Below are positions 11,495 through 23,036 of a stretch of 64,000 bases of DNA, in pieces. The stretch is from positions 8,068,501 through 8,132,500 of the forward strand of contig OU015568.1 of assembly GCA_907165135.1 (NCBI GenBank). Reading direction: 5' to 3'. This stretch comes from Oikopleura dioica (Eukaryota > Chordata > Appendicularia > Copelata > Oikopleuridae). Positions within the stretch are counted from its first letter, which is position 1, and every line of letters begins with the position of its first letter. A model generated the notes under the pieces. That model had not been told where the DNA came from. It worked only from the letters and a program-made list of their open reading frames with translations, and did no database searches. The position numbers and the translations under genes are program-made.

Positions 11495-12567
11495 ATGGAG
11501 GAGTTGACAAACGCTTTCGCAGAGACAGTTGAAGTTTCAAATAACGGTGCTTCTTCGCACAAAGAACCGCGAATTCGTCAGTGGAAAAGTAAAGGATTTC
11601 TCTTTGATCTTTCTTTTGACTCTTTCTAGCGTCTTCGAAATTCGGCGATCAGAAAATCCGCCGAGAGAATCGCCTCAAAGAGCTCAAGGAGAAACGTGAC
11701 CAGGCAAAAGCCACGGCTAGGAAGTTATCGAATGAGGAGACAGGCAATCGTCCTGAGGGAAAAGTGATGATGGAGTTCAAGGGAGCTCTGATGCAGTCGG
11801 AATGGCTGATTGATACGCCAGAGAATTTCGAGGACTGGGTGGTGAAGGTGTGCCCGATCGGAAGGCGAAGATTGCTTCATGCGAGCTACGGCGAAACTTG
11901 TCTGTATAACGGCCGAGGACAGAGGACTCATAAGTAAGAAATCCAACCTAAAGAACTTTAAAATTTATTCACATTTAGGACGTATTCTGGCTTGCCTGGA
12001 GGATTCTATGGCTCATCTCATTGTGAGACTCTTCTCGATGGAATCATGTGCTCTGATACTTGGACATTCTATGGTAAAATTCATCTTTGGTTCATTTTCT
12101 TATCAATGCATTTAGTTCTTGACATCCTGACATGGGACAACTACCATGTAAGAGACTGCGACTTTGAGTTCCGGCACTTCTGGCTCAATCAGAAATTAGA
12201 AGACTTCGCTCAGAAAAAAGGAGGGCTCCGAATTGTTCCCGCGCCGAGTTTTGAGATGACCAAAATCAACACCTTTTTGGAGCAAAGATTGGTGGAGATT
12301 TTCCCGAACGAGAGCATCGTGCCTCTTGTTGATGGGTTTATGTTTTACCATAAAGGCGCAGACTACACGAACGGGACCACGCCACTCGTTGGCTGGCTGA
12401 AACCGGAACATCTCCAAGATCAATTTCCAAACGCGAAGATAAGCTTGGTAAAGCCCTAGAATAAAACGCCGTCTAGATATCGATTTCAGGAGTACTTGAA
12501 GAAGCCCTTCATGGATCTTAGACGACAATTTGATGCTCCTGACGCACTTACTACTGTCATGAACTGA
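11495..12567 (+). CDS. SNUPN: Snurportin-1, trimethylguanosine-cap RNP import adaptor
   Basis: Five exons in phase give about 300 residues. The start MEELTNAFAETVEVS matches the human start MEELSQALASSFSVS, which belongs to the importin-beta-binding segment. A basic stretch, IRRENRLKELKEKRDQ, follows. The m3G-cap-binding core is recognisable: LMQSEWLIDTPENFEDWVVK, VCPIGRRRLL, SGLPGGFYG, VLDILTWDNYHVRDCDFEFR and FYHKG...TPLVGWLKPEHL. Tryptophans used for cap stacking are present. Snurportin carries TMG-capped snRNPs into the nucleus with importin-beta. In a trans-splicing organism TMG-capped spliced-leader RNP is an additional possible cargo. The protein is shorter than the human one (360 residues), lacking the C-terminal tail. 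It is convergent with the phosphate carrier. Confidence 0.93.
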
Positions 12568-12797
12568 CTGTATTTATTTCCATGCTAATGAGCTGCCAAT
12601 TTCTTACAGTTATCTTGAATACAGATATCATTTATCAACAGAACACTTTTTGTCTTTCCGAATCTTACTAAGGAAAGACAATTTTTGAACAATTGTTATT
12701 TGTTTGCGATTTCGACCGAGTACTATATTTGCATGGTAGTACAAAAAACAAGTGCAGGAATACGAGGTGGTGGTGGTTTTTAGAGAATTTGATTGCT

Positions 12798-13910
12798 TTA
12801 CTCCTGGATGCCGAGCTTCTTCTTGAGGGATTCGGGCATGGCTGGTGGTGGTGGTCGGGGGAGTCGGAGAGCGACCTTGACACCATCGTAGATGAACCAC
12901 TGGAGAGCAGTGAGGGTACCGATCATGATGATTCGGGCACCAAGTCCCTTCCAGACACCCTTGGGTCCCATCTCCTTGAGGACTAGAATATAGTTTAGTC
13001 TCTAGAATAGAGTTTGTTGACTTACTCTGTCCAGCAGATTTGGAGGGGTCCTTGTTGATGACGGAGACGACGGAGTCGGCGGGGTGGGAGACGATGGCAC
13101 AGAAGACACCAGCGATGTAACCGGCGGCGAAGGTGACCATGAGCTGCTCGGACTTGGAGCACTGCTCTCGTGGCTTGGGGACGACGTACTGGTAGATGGC
13201 CTCGACGGTCTTTTCGAAGCAGGCGAACTTCATCATGGTGTAAGGAATCTGTCGCATCCAGAGGGGCTTGAGACCCTTGTAGAAGGTACCGGTGCCTTCC
13301 TCAGCCTTCATTCGAGGGAAGCAGTCTCGGAGAGTGGAGGAGTAGTCAGAGGTCTGGATTCGGACCTATGAATAATTATGAAAGGAAGAAAGAAATCAAA
13401 GTTTTACCTTGACGGCTTCCATGGGAGCAAGAGCAATATCAGCGAAGAACTCAGCGGAAGCAGAGGCGATGAGGTAAAGAGAAGTTCGGTAAAGGAAGGC
13501 GTTCTCTTCACCCATGATGCCTCCGTAGACGTTCTTGAAGATTTCGTAGAAACCAAACTTGAAGCAACCCTGCATGGAGTAACCGATGAGGGTAGGAGCC
13601 CATCCTCGAGCAAGAGCCTTGACACCACCTTCGGCGATGGTGACTTTCATACCCTGTCCGAGGGAGGGATACTTGGCGGCATCAACCTGCATTCGGCACT
13701 TGACCAAATCAAGGGGGACGACGGCGGTGTGGGTGATACCGCAAGAAGCAGCACCACCGATCATGCATTTGGCATAGTATTCGGTAGAACCGAATTCGAC
13801 CTGAAGCGAATTAGAATTCGAAAGTTGGTTTTTGGACTTACCAGGCCCTGGTCAGCCACGGCGGGCTTGGAGAAGGGGTTAGTCTTCGCAACCTCCAACA
13901 AGGACGGCAT
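12798..13910 (-). CDS. SLC25A3: Mitochondrial phosphate carrier (SLC25A3)
   Basis: Four exons on the minus strand give about 328 residues. Three carrier repeats are visible: YYAKCMIGGAASCGITHTAV with PLDLVKCRMQ, then DIALAPMEAVKVRIQ, and VFCAIVSHPADSVVSVI. The C-terminal piece GVWKGLGARIIMIGTLTALQW and the end ESLKKKLGIQE are also typical. The protein imports inorganic phosphate with protons across the inner mitochondrial membrane for ATP synthesis. The start is the ATG at 13910, preceded by a TTTTAG acceptor 6 nt upstream. The acceptor is fed either by the spliced leader or by a 5' UTR exon, because a GTAAGT donor lies near 14045. Codon use is GC-rich compared with neighbours, as in highly expressed genes. 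The usual long cleaved presequence of vertebrate forms is absent or short. Confidence 0.95.
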
Positions 13911-15028
13911 CCCTTTCTAAAACAAATTATATCAGTCAAGCGCAACTCTCTTAATTCCAATCTCTTCACAGGGAAACGAAGTATTTTTGTATCTCGCCCA
14001 TCTGAGTCAAGAGTGGCTGGGCGGCTCAAGAAAAGTGATAAGCACTTACACACAGTGCGCTTTTATTATGTTCGTTCCCGCGTGAAAAAGACCTTTTATG
14101 CAATAGAAAAGAAACAAAAGTGCAAAAAATGCAAAATGCGACTTACCAGTAAACTTAGAACAAGGAAACTGAGAATTTAAATTTCATCGAACAACAAATC
14201 CTTCCTGTTCTAGAAACAACATGTTTTTGACAAAATTTTTTTTTCGTTTTTTTCGCTGTCTTCCATGACTTCAGTTGACTTTTGGCTTCTGTTGAAGAAT
14301 ACCAGAATGAAAGAAATGGTAATAAATTATTTTCTGTTGTCGAAGCGCTTGTTTGTGTTGATTAATCAGATCTCATGGTTTAATGAAATTGTTAATCAGA
14401 AGGGCGAATGATTTCGCTGAAGGCGAGATCGCAAAAATTGGTCACCAATTACACAATTTGTAATTTTTTTTTTATTTGATATTCGATCATTTTAGAGCAC
14501 GAGTTACGTAATCCCAAGATTGGAGTGTCTTCAGTCACACGTTTTTGTTATATCACGTGAGTCTTATTCTCTATCCTAGAGAAACTCGTTTCTTCTTTCT
14601 TTTGAAAGATTGATATTTTCTTAAAAACCGCTGTGAATATTTATTTCTATCCTTTTTCAGAGAAACCCTTTACTGAAGGAGGTAGAAGTCGGATTAGAAA
14701 AACGCCGGCGCATTCAATTGTCGGACAAATTATCCTGCACTACCCTATCCAAAATCGCGGGGCTACCCTAAAGCGACAAAAGGCGGACTTTTACCTCTTC
14801 GCGCTTTTACGGGACACACAAAATTAAAAAGAAAAGAGAACAGAAAAAGAAAACTGGATTACCGGATAATTGGCAAAGTAAATAATTGCGTTATTTTTGC
14901 CATAAATCGGCTAGTTAAATGGGCCCCTAATGACAACTAGGCTCGCCCGAGCTCATCAAAAATTCATCTGAGAGAGAGGACCAGCTCAGGTAAATTGGAA
15001 AAACAAAGCTGGCCAAAATCTGAATGAT
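13911..15028. other. Intergenic region between SLC25A3 and the TMCO4-like gene
   Basis: These about 1.1 kb lie between divergent genes. A possible 5' UTR exon of SLC25A3 (minus strand, donor GTAAGTGC near 14045) is the only transcribed feature I can suggest. The open frame at 14633-14827 has no support. I see no repeats or RNA gene. Confidence 0.4.
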
Positions 15029-17151
15029 ATGCAGAGAAACTCAACGCCCCAGGTACACCCTTGACACTAATTTTTATAAAGAGAGATCGATGTTTTCCAC
15101 CATAGAGAGACATTATCATTTATCCCGTTAATTCATGCGTCATTTTCTAGCCACCTGCCCAGTCCATTCCCGAGCACATCACCTTCACCCTCTGCGCCAC
15201 TTTCGCGATTCTATACAATCAGCTCTACAACGGCTCGCACTACCACTTTACCCGCGATGACCTCAAACGTCTCAGAAAGCATCTCCAACTCTCCAACACA
15301 GTTTCATCAACAATTGAGACATTTGCGAGCATGAAACTCAAACATAGCGAAGCGTCCTTGGATGGCTTTTTCAAAGGAATCGGGTTCAAGATGCATATTA
15401 TTTATGACGCACGCAATGGCCGTTAATTATTTAATTTTAGAATAGCCACGTAAAGACCCAGAATGATAGTTCTAGCGGAATATGGACACCAAGAAGATAT
15501 TATGAATGTTCTCCTCCGATGGGCAATCAGTGACAATGGTTATGATGCGAGAACGAGAGCTGTTTTAGAAAGCTTTTGTAAAAATCTAAAGCTGGATTTA
15601 AAACGCTACGAGGCGAATTTTGCAAGTGCGCTGCGGATTAAAGCATCGAAATCGTCCAATGAATTATCCAAAGAAGAAGAAGAAGAAAAGAAGAAAAAGA
15701 ACATCAAAAGAATCGCCATGATCTCAGTTGCCTCCATCGCTGGGGCTGGGTTGACTGCTTTGACAGCTGGTCTGGCGGCTCCGCTGGTTGCTGCTGGGAT
15801 TGGAACTGTTTTTGGCACTGGGGCTGTGGCAGGACTAAGCTCGGCAGCAACTGTCGCGATTGTGACGACAGTATTCGGAGCTGCCGGCGGCGGATTAGCT
15901 GGATATAAAATGAAAAAGCGTGTCGGGGGACTGGAAGAATTTCGATTTGAGAAGATACGAGAAAAGAACTCGCTTCACCTTGCTATAGGAAAATGTTAGA
16001 TATGATCCAAATGAGCTTACATCATCTTTAAACCATACCTGAAACTCATCGATTCAACACACAGTCGCTCATATTTAACCTTAGCAAAGCGATCTCAGGA
16101 TGGACTGGCGATGATGATTCTGGATTCACAAAGCCTTGGAAACGACTTGATCTGTCTACCGAGCAAGAATCGCTAATATGGGAGTCGGAGTATCTCCGTG
16201 AACTTGGCACGTCAATGGATAGGCTAATAAGCAGCGCTGCGTCAACTGGAGTTTACCAAATCCTCAAATTAACCGTATTAAGCAGCTTATTAGCGGCTGT
16301 TACCCTACCAGTGACTGTCATGTCCGCTGCGAGCTTGCTCGACAATCCATGGGAAAGGGTTGCTACTTTTACCTCAAATGATCTTTATCGGATAATTACA
16401 ATCTATCAAAGTCAGTTTGTTGCAGACGAGCACGCCAAGCTGGCGAAGAACTTGCGAATCTCCTCTATCGACGAGTTCATGGAAAGCGACCAGTAAGCTT
16501 GATCGGCTGCTCAACCGGAAGCTTAGTTGTTTGGCACTGCTTGAAAACTCTAGCTGAGAAAGGACCTGAAGCTTATGGCATCATCTCCAACGTTGTTATT
16601 CTTGGCGCGCCAGTTAGCACTGATGCGTGCGAATGGGAGAAAGTCCGGCTTGTTGTTAGTGGCAAGGTATGATTTTTGTCGAGTGATTTTTCTTACGAAG
16701 CCAAGGTGATAAATGGATGGTCAACAAATGACTGGGTACTTGGAATGCTTTGTACAAGTCAAGTGTGCGGGACTCATCGTGTCAACTGGCGAACTCTTTC
16801 TGACAAGCGGTGTCTCAACATCCGACTTGACAAGACTATTTCAGGGCATACTGGTAAGAGAAAATGTATTAAATTCAAGATGCAAAATGTATTTTAGACT
16901 ACCATCGGCGAATGACTAGAATCTTGAGCCTTATCAATGCCTGTCGAGAGGACTTTGAAGTCATCGATTTCTACGCGTCCGCTTCTTCGAGTCATACAGA
17001 GCTTCTTGCCAACAAAACCAGCCTGGGTCTACGCCGGGCATTCTCTCTTTCCGATCTCTCCTCAACCTCAACCGACCACGCACTGTTCTCCAAAACTTCA
17101 CAATTCTGTTCACGAAGTGCTTCAACAGACCAAATCCAATTGATAAGATAA
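15029..17151 (+). CDS. TMCO4-like (DUF726) transmembrane and coiled-coil alpha/beta-hydrolase-like protein
   Basis: The start MQRNSTPQ at 15029 splices in phase onto PPAQSIPEHITFTL. Diagnostic pieces in order are: a KEEEEEKKKKNIKR charged stretch; a Gly/Ala-rich hydrophobic hairpin (SIAGAGLTALTAGLAAPLVA...) that matches the TMCO4 membrane region; SKAISGWTGDD, equivalent to the AVTGWL strand; SAASLLDNPWERV; and a nucleophile-elbow-like SLIGCSTGSLVVWHCL followed by VVILGAPVS and GHTDYHRRM. The elbow reads GCSTG where TMCO4 has GFSLG. The C-terminus is Ser-rich. Enzymatic activity of the family is not established. The junction near 16405-16435 is uncertain: the only GT-AG solution is a 29-nt intron. 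The 3' ends of this gene and the PRA1 gene converge. Confidence 0.8.
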
Positions 17152-17299
17152 TACAATGATAAGCTTATTAGTATTATTTATTCGTATTGGTACATTATGT
17201 ATAGGTCGATACATTAGGTAAAATAGGCAGTAAAAGTTTTGGTAGGTAAACCACAGGATTGCAGCAATAAAAGTATCAAATATGAATTTTCAAGAAAGC

Positions 17300-17928
17300 C
17301 TAGACGGTCTCAGTTGGTGGCGTGGCCTCGGGTTCCTGAAAATAAGCATTTAAATCGGCAATGTCAGGCTTTTAATTTTTCAAATAGAGATTCATTACCT
17401 GGTATCTCGTCAGAGCATGGATCGCAATAACAAATGAAGATGCCCCAAGAGTCCAAAAGAGTGCATGACCAGCACTGGCGAGGAAAAATAACGGTCCAGA
17501 AACGACGGCAGAAAGTGCGAACTAAAACAATTAAGAATCATTTGAGCTTGTTGAAGAATACCTGTTGGTGGACTGGTAGATCACGTCCGATAATTTTTGG
17601 CCCTTTTTGCTCGATTAGGTTCATTAAAATGAAGAATAAAGAGATGGCAATGAGCAGGAGTGGTGATGTGATAATGGCGTATACCAAGAGCAAGGTTGTG
17701 AGAACCTTGAAATTGAATTAGTTAATTATCAATGCACATCTTATCTTTTCTCACCATATAATTCGCATGGTAGACTTCGACATTTTTGAGGAAGATTCTC
17801 TTTAGTTCTTGCGGACTCTCTGGCTTCCTGAAAGACGAAAAATCCAAAAACTCGGACCAGGGCTTAACCTTCTCCCGCTGGTGAGCAACCCACTCGCGGG
17901 CTACTGGATTGCGCAGAGAGAGGGCCAT
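17300..17928 (-). CDS. PRA1 family protein (prenylated Rab acceptor)
   Basis: Four exons on the minus strand join in phase. The N-terminus MALSLRNPVAREWVAHQREK leads into VKPWSEFLDFSSFRKPES, the conserved PRA1 entry motif. NVEVYHANYMVLTTLLLVYAI follows, matching the family pattern of an N-x-xYFxxNY stretch before the first hydrophobic pair. Two hydrophobic hairpins follow (TSPLLLIAISLFFILM and FALSAVVSGPLFFL...FVIAIHAL). The C-terminus is short (EATPPTETV). PRA1 proteins sit in ER and Golgi membranes and bind prenylated Rab GTPases or regulate trafficking of transporters. I cannot decide between RABAC1/PRAF1 and ARL6IP5-like members. Confidence 0.8.
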
Positions 17929-18568
17929 CCTTTTATACCACTTTCGCCGGTTTCACTTCGGTACCCCGCTAGGCACGAGAAAATTGCGTTTCTAGGTTGA
18001 ATGCATCAAAAAGACAAGCAAAATCAATAGTGCGTTGATTTCCGATATGGAAATGTTTCATGTTTATAAACTCAGAAAAACCAGCTGATAAGCGAAGAAC
18101 AGCTGACTGATAAAGATCTATGCGAAGCTGAACCGGTCCCTGAGCACACTAGTACGTCTTCTTTAGAAATCTCTTGTATTGGAAATTATAGTTTTGTTAA
18201 GTTTAGTGGCCTTATTGAGAATGTGGGTGTCCGGGCGGCGGTGGAGCTTCCAATGCCCGGGACACGAACCCTCCCTCCGGCCAGGTTTGGCGCTGAAATA
18301 AATATTGTCAGCAGAAGAAATCATGTTCACTAAATCTTTCGTATAACTTCGATATTTTGTCCCATAACAAGACGTTTTCACAAAGAACTTTAAAGGCAGT
18401 GTTTGAATTTATTTTAATAATTGAATGAACAGGAGCTTTATTAGATTCCCTAGATATGAAGCTCTCCATTTTGAATGCTTCCACCTCTTCTCAAAGTTGT
18501 GAGGTCGTTGTTTCCACGATGCGAGTCACAGCTTAATTTTGATGAAATTTATATACATAGAAGAATAC

Positions 18569-21500
18569 TTACTTTTCAGAGCAGTCTGAATCTGAATCAG
18601 AGTCGGACAAGAACTTGCTTACTGGAGTTGTTACGACAAAATAGTTTTGCTCGAATCGGCATCCTTCATTCACTTATTAGGCTAGAAAAGAGGGTTGAAG
18701 AACTAAATAAGAGCACCGAATTGATGGTGTTTTTTCTATCCAGACCTAAAGGACTGCTTATATAATCCTTCATAATGGGAAGATCGTCGTCGGTGAGGAA
18801 TTTGGTTGTAGCAGTTTGGCTTATTTGAACTGTTTCTGAATTGGAATCATCTACCAAATTGCAAATTTTCTCCCTTGAATAAACGTCAGGAGTTGGATCT
18901 GAAGCGGTTCGGATCTCATCCAAGTGGTCTTTCTTTCGCTGATACATTAAAAAGGCGGCAGTGGCGATTGCGACAAGAATGACGACTGGAATTGACCAGA
19001 GGAAAAAATTAGGTGGATTGCTTCTCATGACTTTGATAGAAAAAACTGTTCGGCGGTCACCAGATGAAGCAATAAAACGCTCCTTGAAACTAGTGGAGAA
19101 ATTTCGCGCGATAAAAAAAACGTTGTTGTCATCGTCGACTTCCAGTTTTCGAGGCACTGTGAGGTCATCTTCGTAGTTGTAAACCTTGACGATGCTGTAC
19201 TTTCCTCCATCATTGTCTGTGAATTCTAAGGTTCCTATTTTCGTTCTTCTTGAGATCACCCAAGGAGTTGTGAAAGAGACGATATTGTTGTTCGCGTTTT
19301 TCACGACAGGGAAGAACTCGTCTACATCTTGGACTGAAATCTCAATTTTGCCCGTGTACAACATTGTCCCAGGATCCCACAAATCGACGGTATACGCTCG
19401 TTTCTCCTCGTAATTGAGCATCCTTGTCAATTTAAGCTTTCTAAATTTCAACTCGAATGGAAGCTGCTCAGATGACCGGTCCACGATCATCCCGTCAATT
19501 CCATTTAACAAAATCGATCCAGGCGATTTTGATTCTTCGACTTCAATCACCAGCTCAGCGAAGGAACGAGATTTTTGGAGGACATACATCGGACTAAATC
19601 CGGCTTATGGGGTTATCAATTTGCGTTTTTTTTTTCGTATATGAGTTAATTGATTTATTATCTGATGGTAATAATCCCGGTCTTGATTTCTTATTGAGGG
19701 GCGTAAATTGGGTCTGATGTTCAGGCTTCTCAACTTACGCCCCTTTCCTTAGAACGATGGGCTTGTCTGACGCAAAATTTTGGCAGGTAATAGCCCCAGG
19801 TTCACTTGAAATGAGCTAAAATAGACAAATTACCGTCATATAGAAGTGTGTCGACGCGACGAAGAAACATACTTCGGCTTTTAATAATAGAGCACAGTTG
19901 TTAGACAACCACTCACCGACGAACTGGAACAAGCTGCGCGAGTTGGCGAAATGATACCATCAATTTTGTATATGGGGTTCAGCTTCATCCGATTAGAAAC
20001 CGCCAAAGCCACTAGAATTAATACTGAATAAATCAATCCGAAAAGCGTTCATGAGTACCGGCAACGCTTTTATCCCCAATGCTTATTTGAATTTCATCGA
20101 TTCTTTTGACCTCTTCCGCCGCAAAACCTCTTGAGTACACAATTACTCGTCCATTATCCGGCGAAAACTTGGCATCAAAATATTCAACGGGCGAAATTTC
20201 AACTGAGACGTTTTCATCGAATCTGTAGCTTCTTTCAAATCGGATGTCCATGGAGTACAAGATTTCTCCGGGAGGTATCCAGCTCTTAGAAAGAGTCAGT
20301 GTGCCCAAATCAGCTGGTGGGATGATTTTCGTTTGAGAAGCGGATTGATGTGCAATCAGAAAGGTTCTTGAATTTGAGATAGAGCTGGAGGCAATGAATA
20401 TTGAAGTGAAATCTGCTTGACTGCTAGGAAAACTTAATTCCAGCGCATCTTTTTCTTTATTCAGGAAGACATTGTAATCCAACGCGACCTCGCCAAATCC
20501 GTCGGTAATTGTTAGATTTGAGCTGTCGAAGTTTGTCGAGTCCAGTTGGAAAGCATTTTCAGACGAATACAAAACAGTCTTTCCGTTTGCTGGTTGAATG
20601 AAAAAGCATTGATTGTCTGTATATTTCCCGTCAAAGACAGACACGCAAATGTCCACCGCATCAAAAGGATATCTTCTCAGATGCATAAAGCCGGAGAAAC
20701 GTTCTATGCTTACAAACTTTTTCCCCTTCGTTATGGAAAATTCAAAGAATGGCGTTTCATCGAGATCTGTGACTTCGACCCTGTAGAGAAGCATTCCAAC
20801 TGGATAATCTTCTTCCACGAATATGTCTCCGATCGGCTGAATGACAGGTTTCTGGTCATTTTCTTCGAGAACATGGATGAATGCTTCGATAAATCTGCTT
20901 TCTTTCTTCAATCGCGTGGCGATCAAAATTTTGATGGTGCTGGCAATTTCCCTGTCGACGGATCCAACAACCCAGAGTTCATTTTTCTTCATTTGAAAAA
21001 GCTGCCTTTCAGATTGTCCCACAATCGAGTATTTGGCACCAGCATTCAATGGCAAAGTGAGCAGGTGTTTTTTCACCGCATCATTTTCTTTCAAAAATGC
21101 ATGATACTCTTCCACGGGGAAATCGAAACCTAAATTTTGAATAGCCGGTCTTTTCCTCGAATAACAAACTGTTCCTTACCAATATTTTTGTTTTTGTCTT
21201 GATTTCTCCATGGCAGTATTTCAAAAGTTATTTGCGCTGGTATTGATTGCGCGCTTAAATCATATGCCAGAATCGTGCAGTTGATATTTCTGTCGAAATC
21301 TAATTTCCCGCGAGTTTGAATTTGACCCGTATAATAATTGACTCCGATTGAGCCGGGGCAATCTTTCGTCACTGTAAAACGCGACCGCCCGTTTGTCCCA
21401 GAATCCGGATCGGTGGTGTTCAAAACGGTCAATGGTGATATTTCGGCTGACTCCATCGCGTTTAAAGTGCGGAATTGATCGTTGATTATTGGGATGTTGT

Positions 21501-22662
21501 CGTTTATGTCGATGAGTTCAAGTGTTATATTGATTCGTGCAGAGGAGGATTCCGACACTGCTTCAACTTGGAAAAACAAAGAAGGGTCTGTTTCCCGGTC
21601 GATTGGGTCAGTGATGAAGATTTCTCCGGTTGTTTTGTTTATCTGGATGGACTTTATGCTTTGCTTTAGTCGGTATTCGATGCCGGTATTCCTGAAAGTT
21701 GCGAGCTCTATTTGAGCGATTGCTTGAGTCCGAGAGCTCCAATTTTCCGGCGCGCGGATTTTGTAGACATCGTTGACAAACGACAAGGGCTTCTTCTGTA
21801 GAATCGGAATAACCGCGTATTGAAGAATCGGGCGGTCGAGTGCGAAAGCGAACAATATTATTGCGTCCTTAGAGCACTTTCCGAGCGAGCCAGAAATGAA
21901 TATTTCATCTTGTTTTACGTAGAATTTAATCTTTGATTGGATTTAGAATGCCTGAATTTAGCCGTTCATTTCACTGTATTTTTCGATCCAAAGCTTATCT
22001 CCGAGGCAGGTCGAGTTCGCCACAAAGGTCAACGAAGAAGTTGAGTCGGGGAAAATGGCTTTTAAGCTGTCAATGGCTCGCCAAGTTGGGGAGTTAGTTA
22101 TTTAGATTTAGATATTTTAGAATTGATTTGTGGCCGTGCAGATGGTGAACCGGCCCTGAGTGATTGATCTACTAACTGACGGCTCTTAAGCAAAGGGCTT
22201 ACTCAATCAAGTAGTTAATTCTTTATACATGTATGCTTGTAGTAGACTGTGTAAATAAACTGTATCTGTAAGCCGTCCCTCTGCGACAATCGGCTTATCG
22301 TAGCTACTCCGTAAAGAAAATGAAACTCTGTCTAATAAAGCAGATGGAAGAAGAGCTGGATTCTGCGCGAGAACCTCGATCAGCAGTAAATTCCCATCAG
22401 AATCGTACAAATAGCTGTCTTTCTTTGACGTGCTCAAAGTTAAACTAAAAATTTGAAAAAATGAATTGTTCTAATTTTTCCACCTTTCAGAGCCCCAGAA
22501 ACACTCCATTTCTTCTTTCCACAAAACAACGGTCGTGTAAAATATTCTCCCCGTCAGATCTTTCTCGAAGTTCTTCGTTACTTCTCCATTGCAAGTCAAT
22601 AATCTCTGCGCTAAATTGCTTCTCAAGAATGTGAAAAGGAGGAGGATGATTTTGCAGCACAT
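18569..22662 (-). CDS. Cadherin-repeat membrane protein
   Basis: The ATG at 22662 opens a signal peptide (MCCKIILLLFTFLRS...). Exon joins in phase then give an ectodomain with cadherin signatures: NTTDPDSGTNGRSRFTV, TLELIDINDNIP, LEENDQKPVIQPIGDIFVEED and CVSVFDGKYTDNQ. After 20030 the chain passes through VLILVALAV... to a second block at 19589-18666 with ISVQDVDEFFPVV, a membrane span (WSIPVVILVAIATAAFLMY) and an acidic Ser-rich tail. The last exon choice is open: the frame stops at 18666, but an in-phase intron leads to SKFLSDSDSDSDCSEK and a stop at 18569. A second uncertainty is the exon at about 19737-19810, which would give an early stop at 19735 and a secreted form, making the downstream block a separate gene. 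No catenin-binding motif is obvious. Confidence 0.65.
19697..19744. repeat. Perfect 10-bp inverted repeat
   Basis: AGGGGCGTAA at 19697-19706 pairs perfectly with TTACGCCCCT at 19735-19744 across a 28-nt loop. It lies inside the cadherin gene, and the right arm covers the alternative TAA stop read on the minus strand. It could be an RNA hairpin at an alternative 3' end, or chance. Confidence 0.5.
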
Positions 22663-23036
22663 GTTTAAATTTCTGTGTGCTTATATTAGAAAGTATGGAA
22701 TGCGGCTCCAGAAGATCGCTGTAGATTGCTCTAGCCAAAGCTTGACACGTCAGATGGCGTCCGTCAGCACCAAGCGCTCCCCACTGGACACCCGTCAAAC
22801 GAGATTAATATTTTAATAAATATATCAGCGACAATTAAAATTGATGCCAATTTTCATCAAGGATCCTTAAAATAACATGCAGAGTACAATTTCTCCGCGC
22901 AAAATTTTGAACACCAACATCCTCAAAAAACATCTTGATAAACAGCTAAATGAGTCAATATTCCTGTTATTTCGTCGGCGATTTCATTTCCTCTTTAAAA
23001 ACGGGAAAAATCACTGCCCAAAGCTTGAGTTTCGCG

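Noticed and set aside
12668-13920. Long open frames on the plus strand and in shifted frames across the phosphate carrier
   Set aside because: They are shadows caused by the GC-rich codon use of SLC25A3, whose own frame is conserved throughout.
22207-22798. A separate 103-residue gene on the minus strand upstream of the cadherin gene
   Set aside because: Another frame of the same DNA starts with a signal peptide at 22662 and splices in phase with a canonical donor into the cadherin exons.
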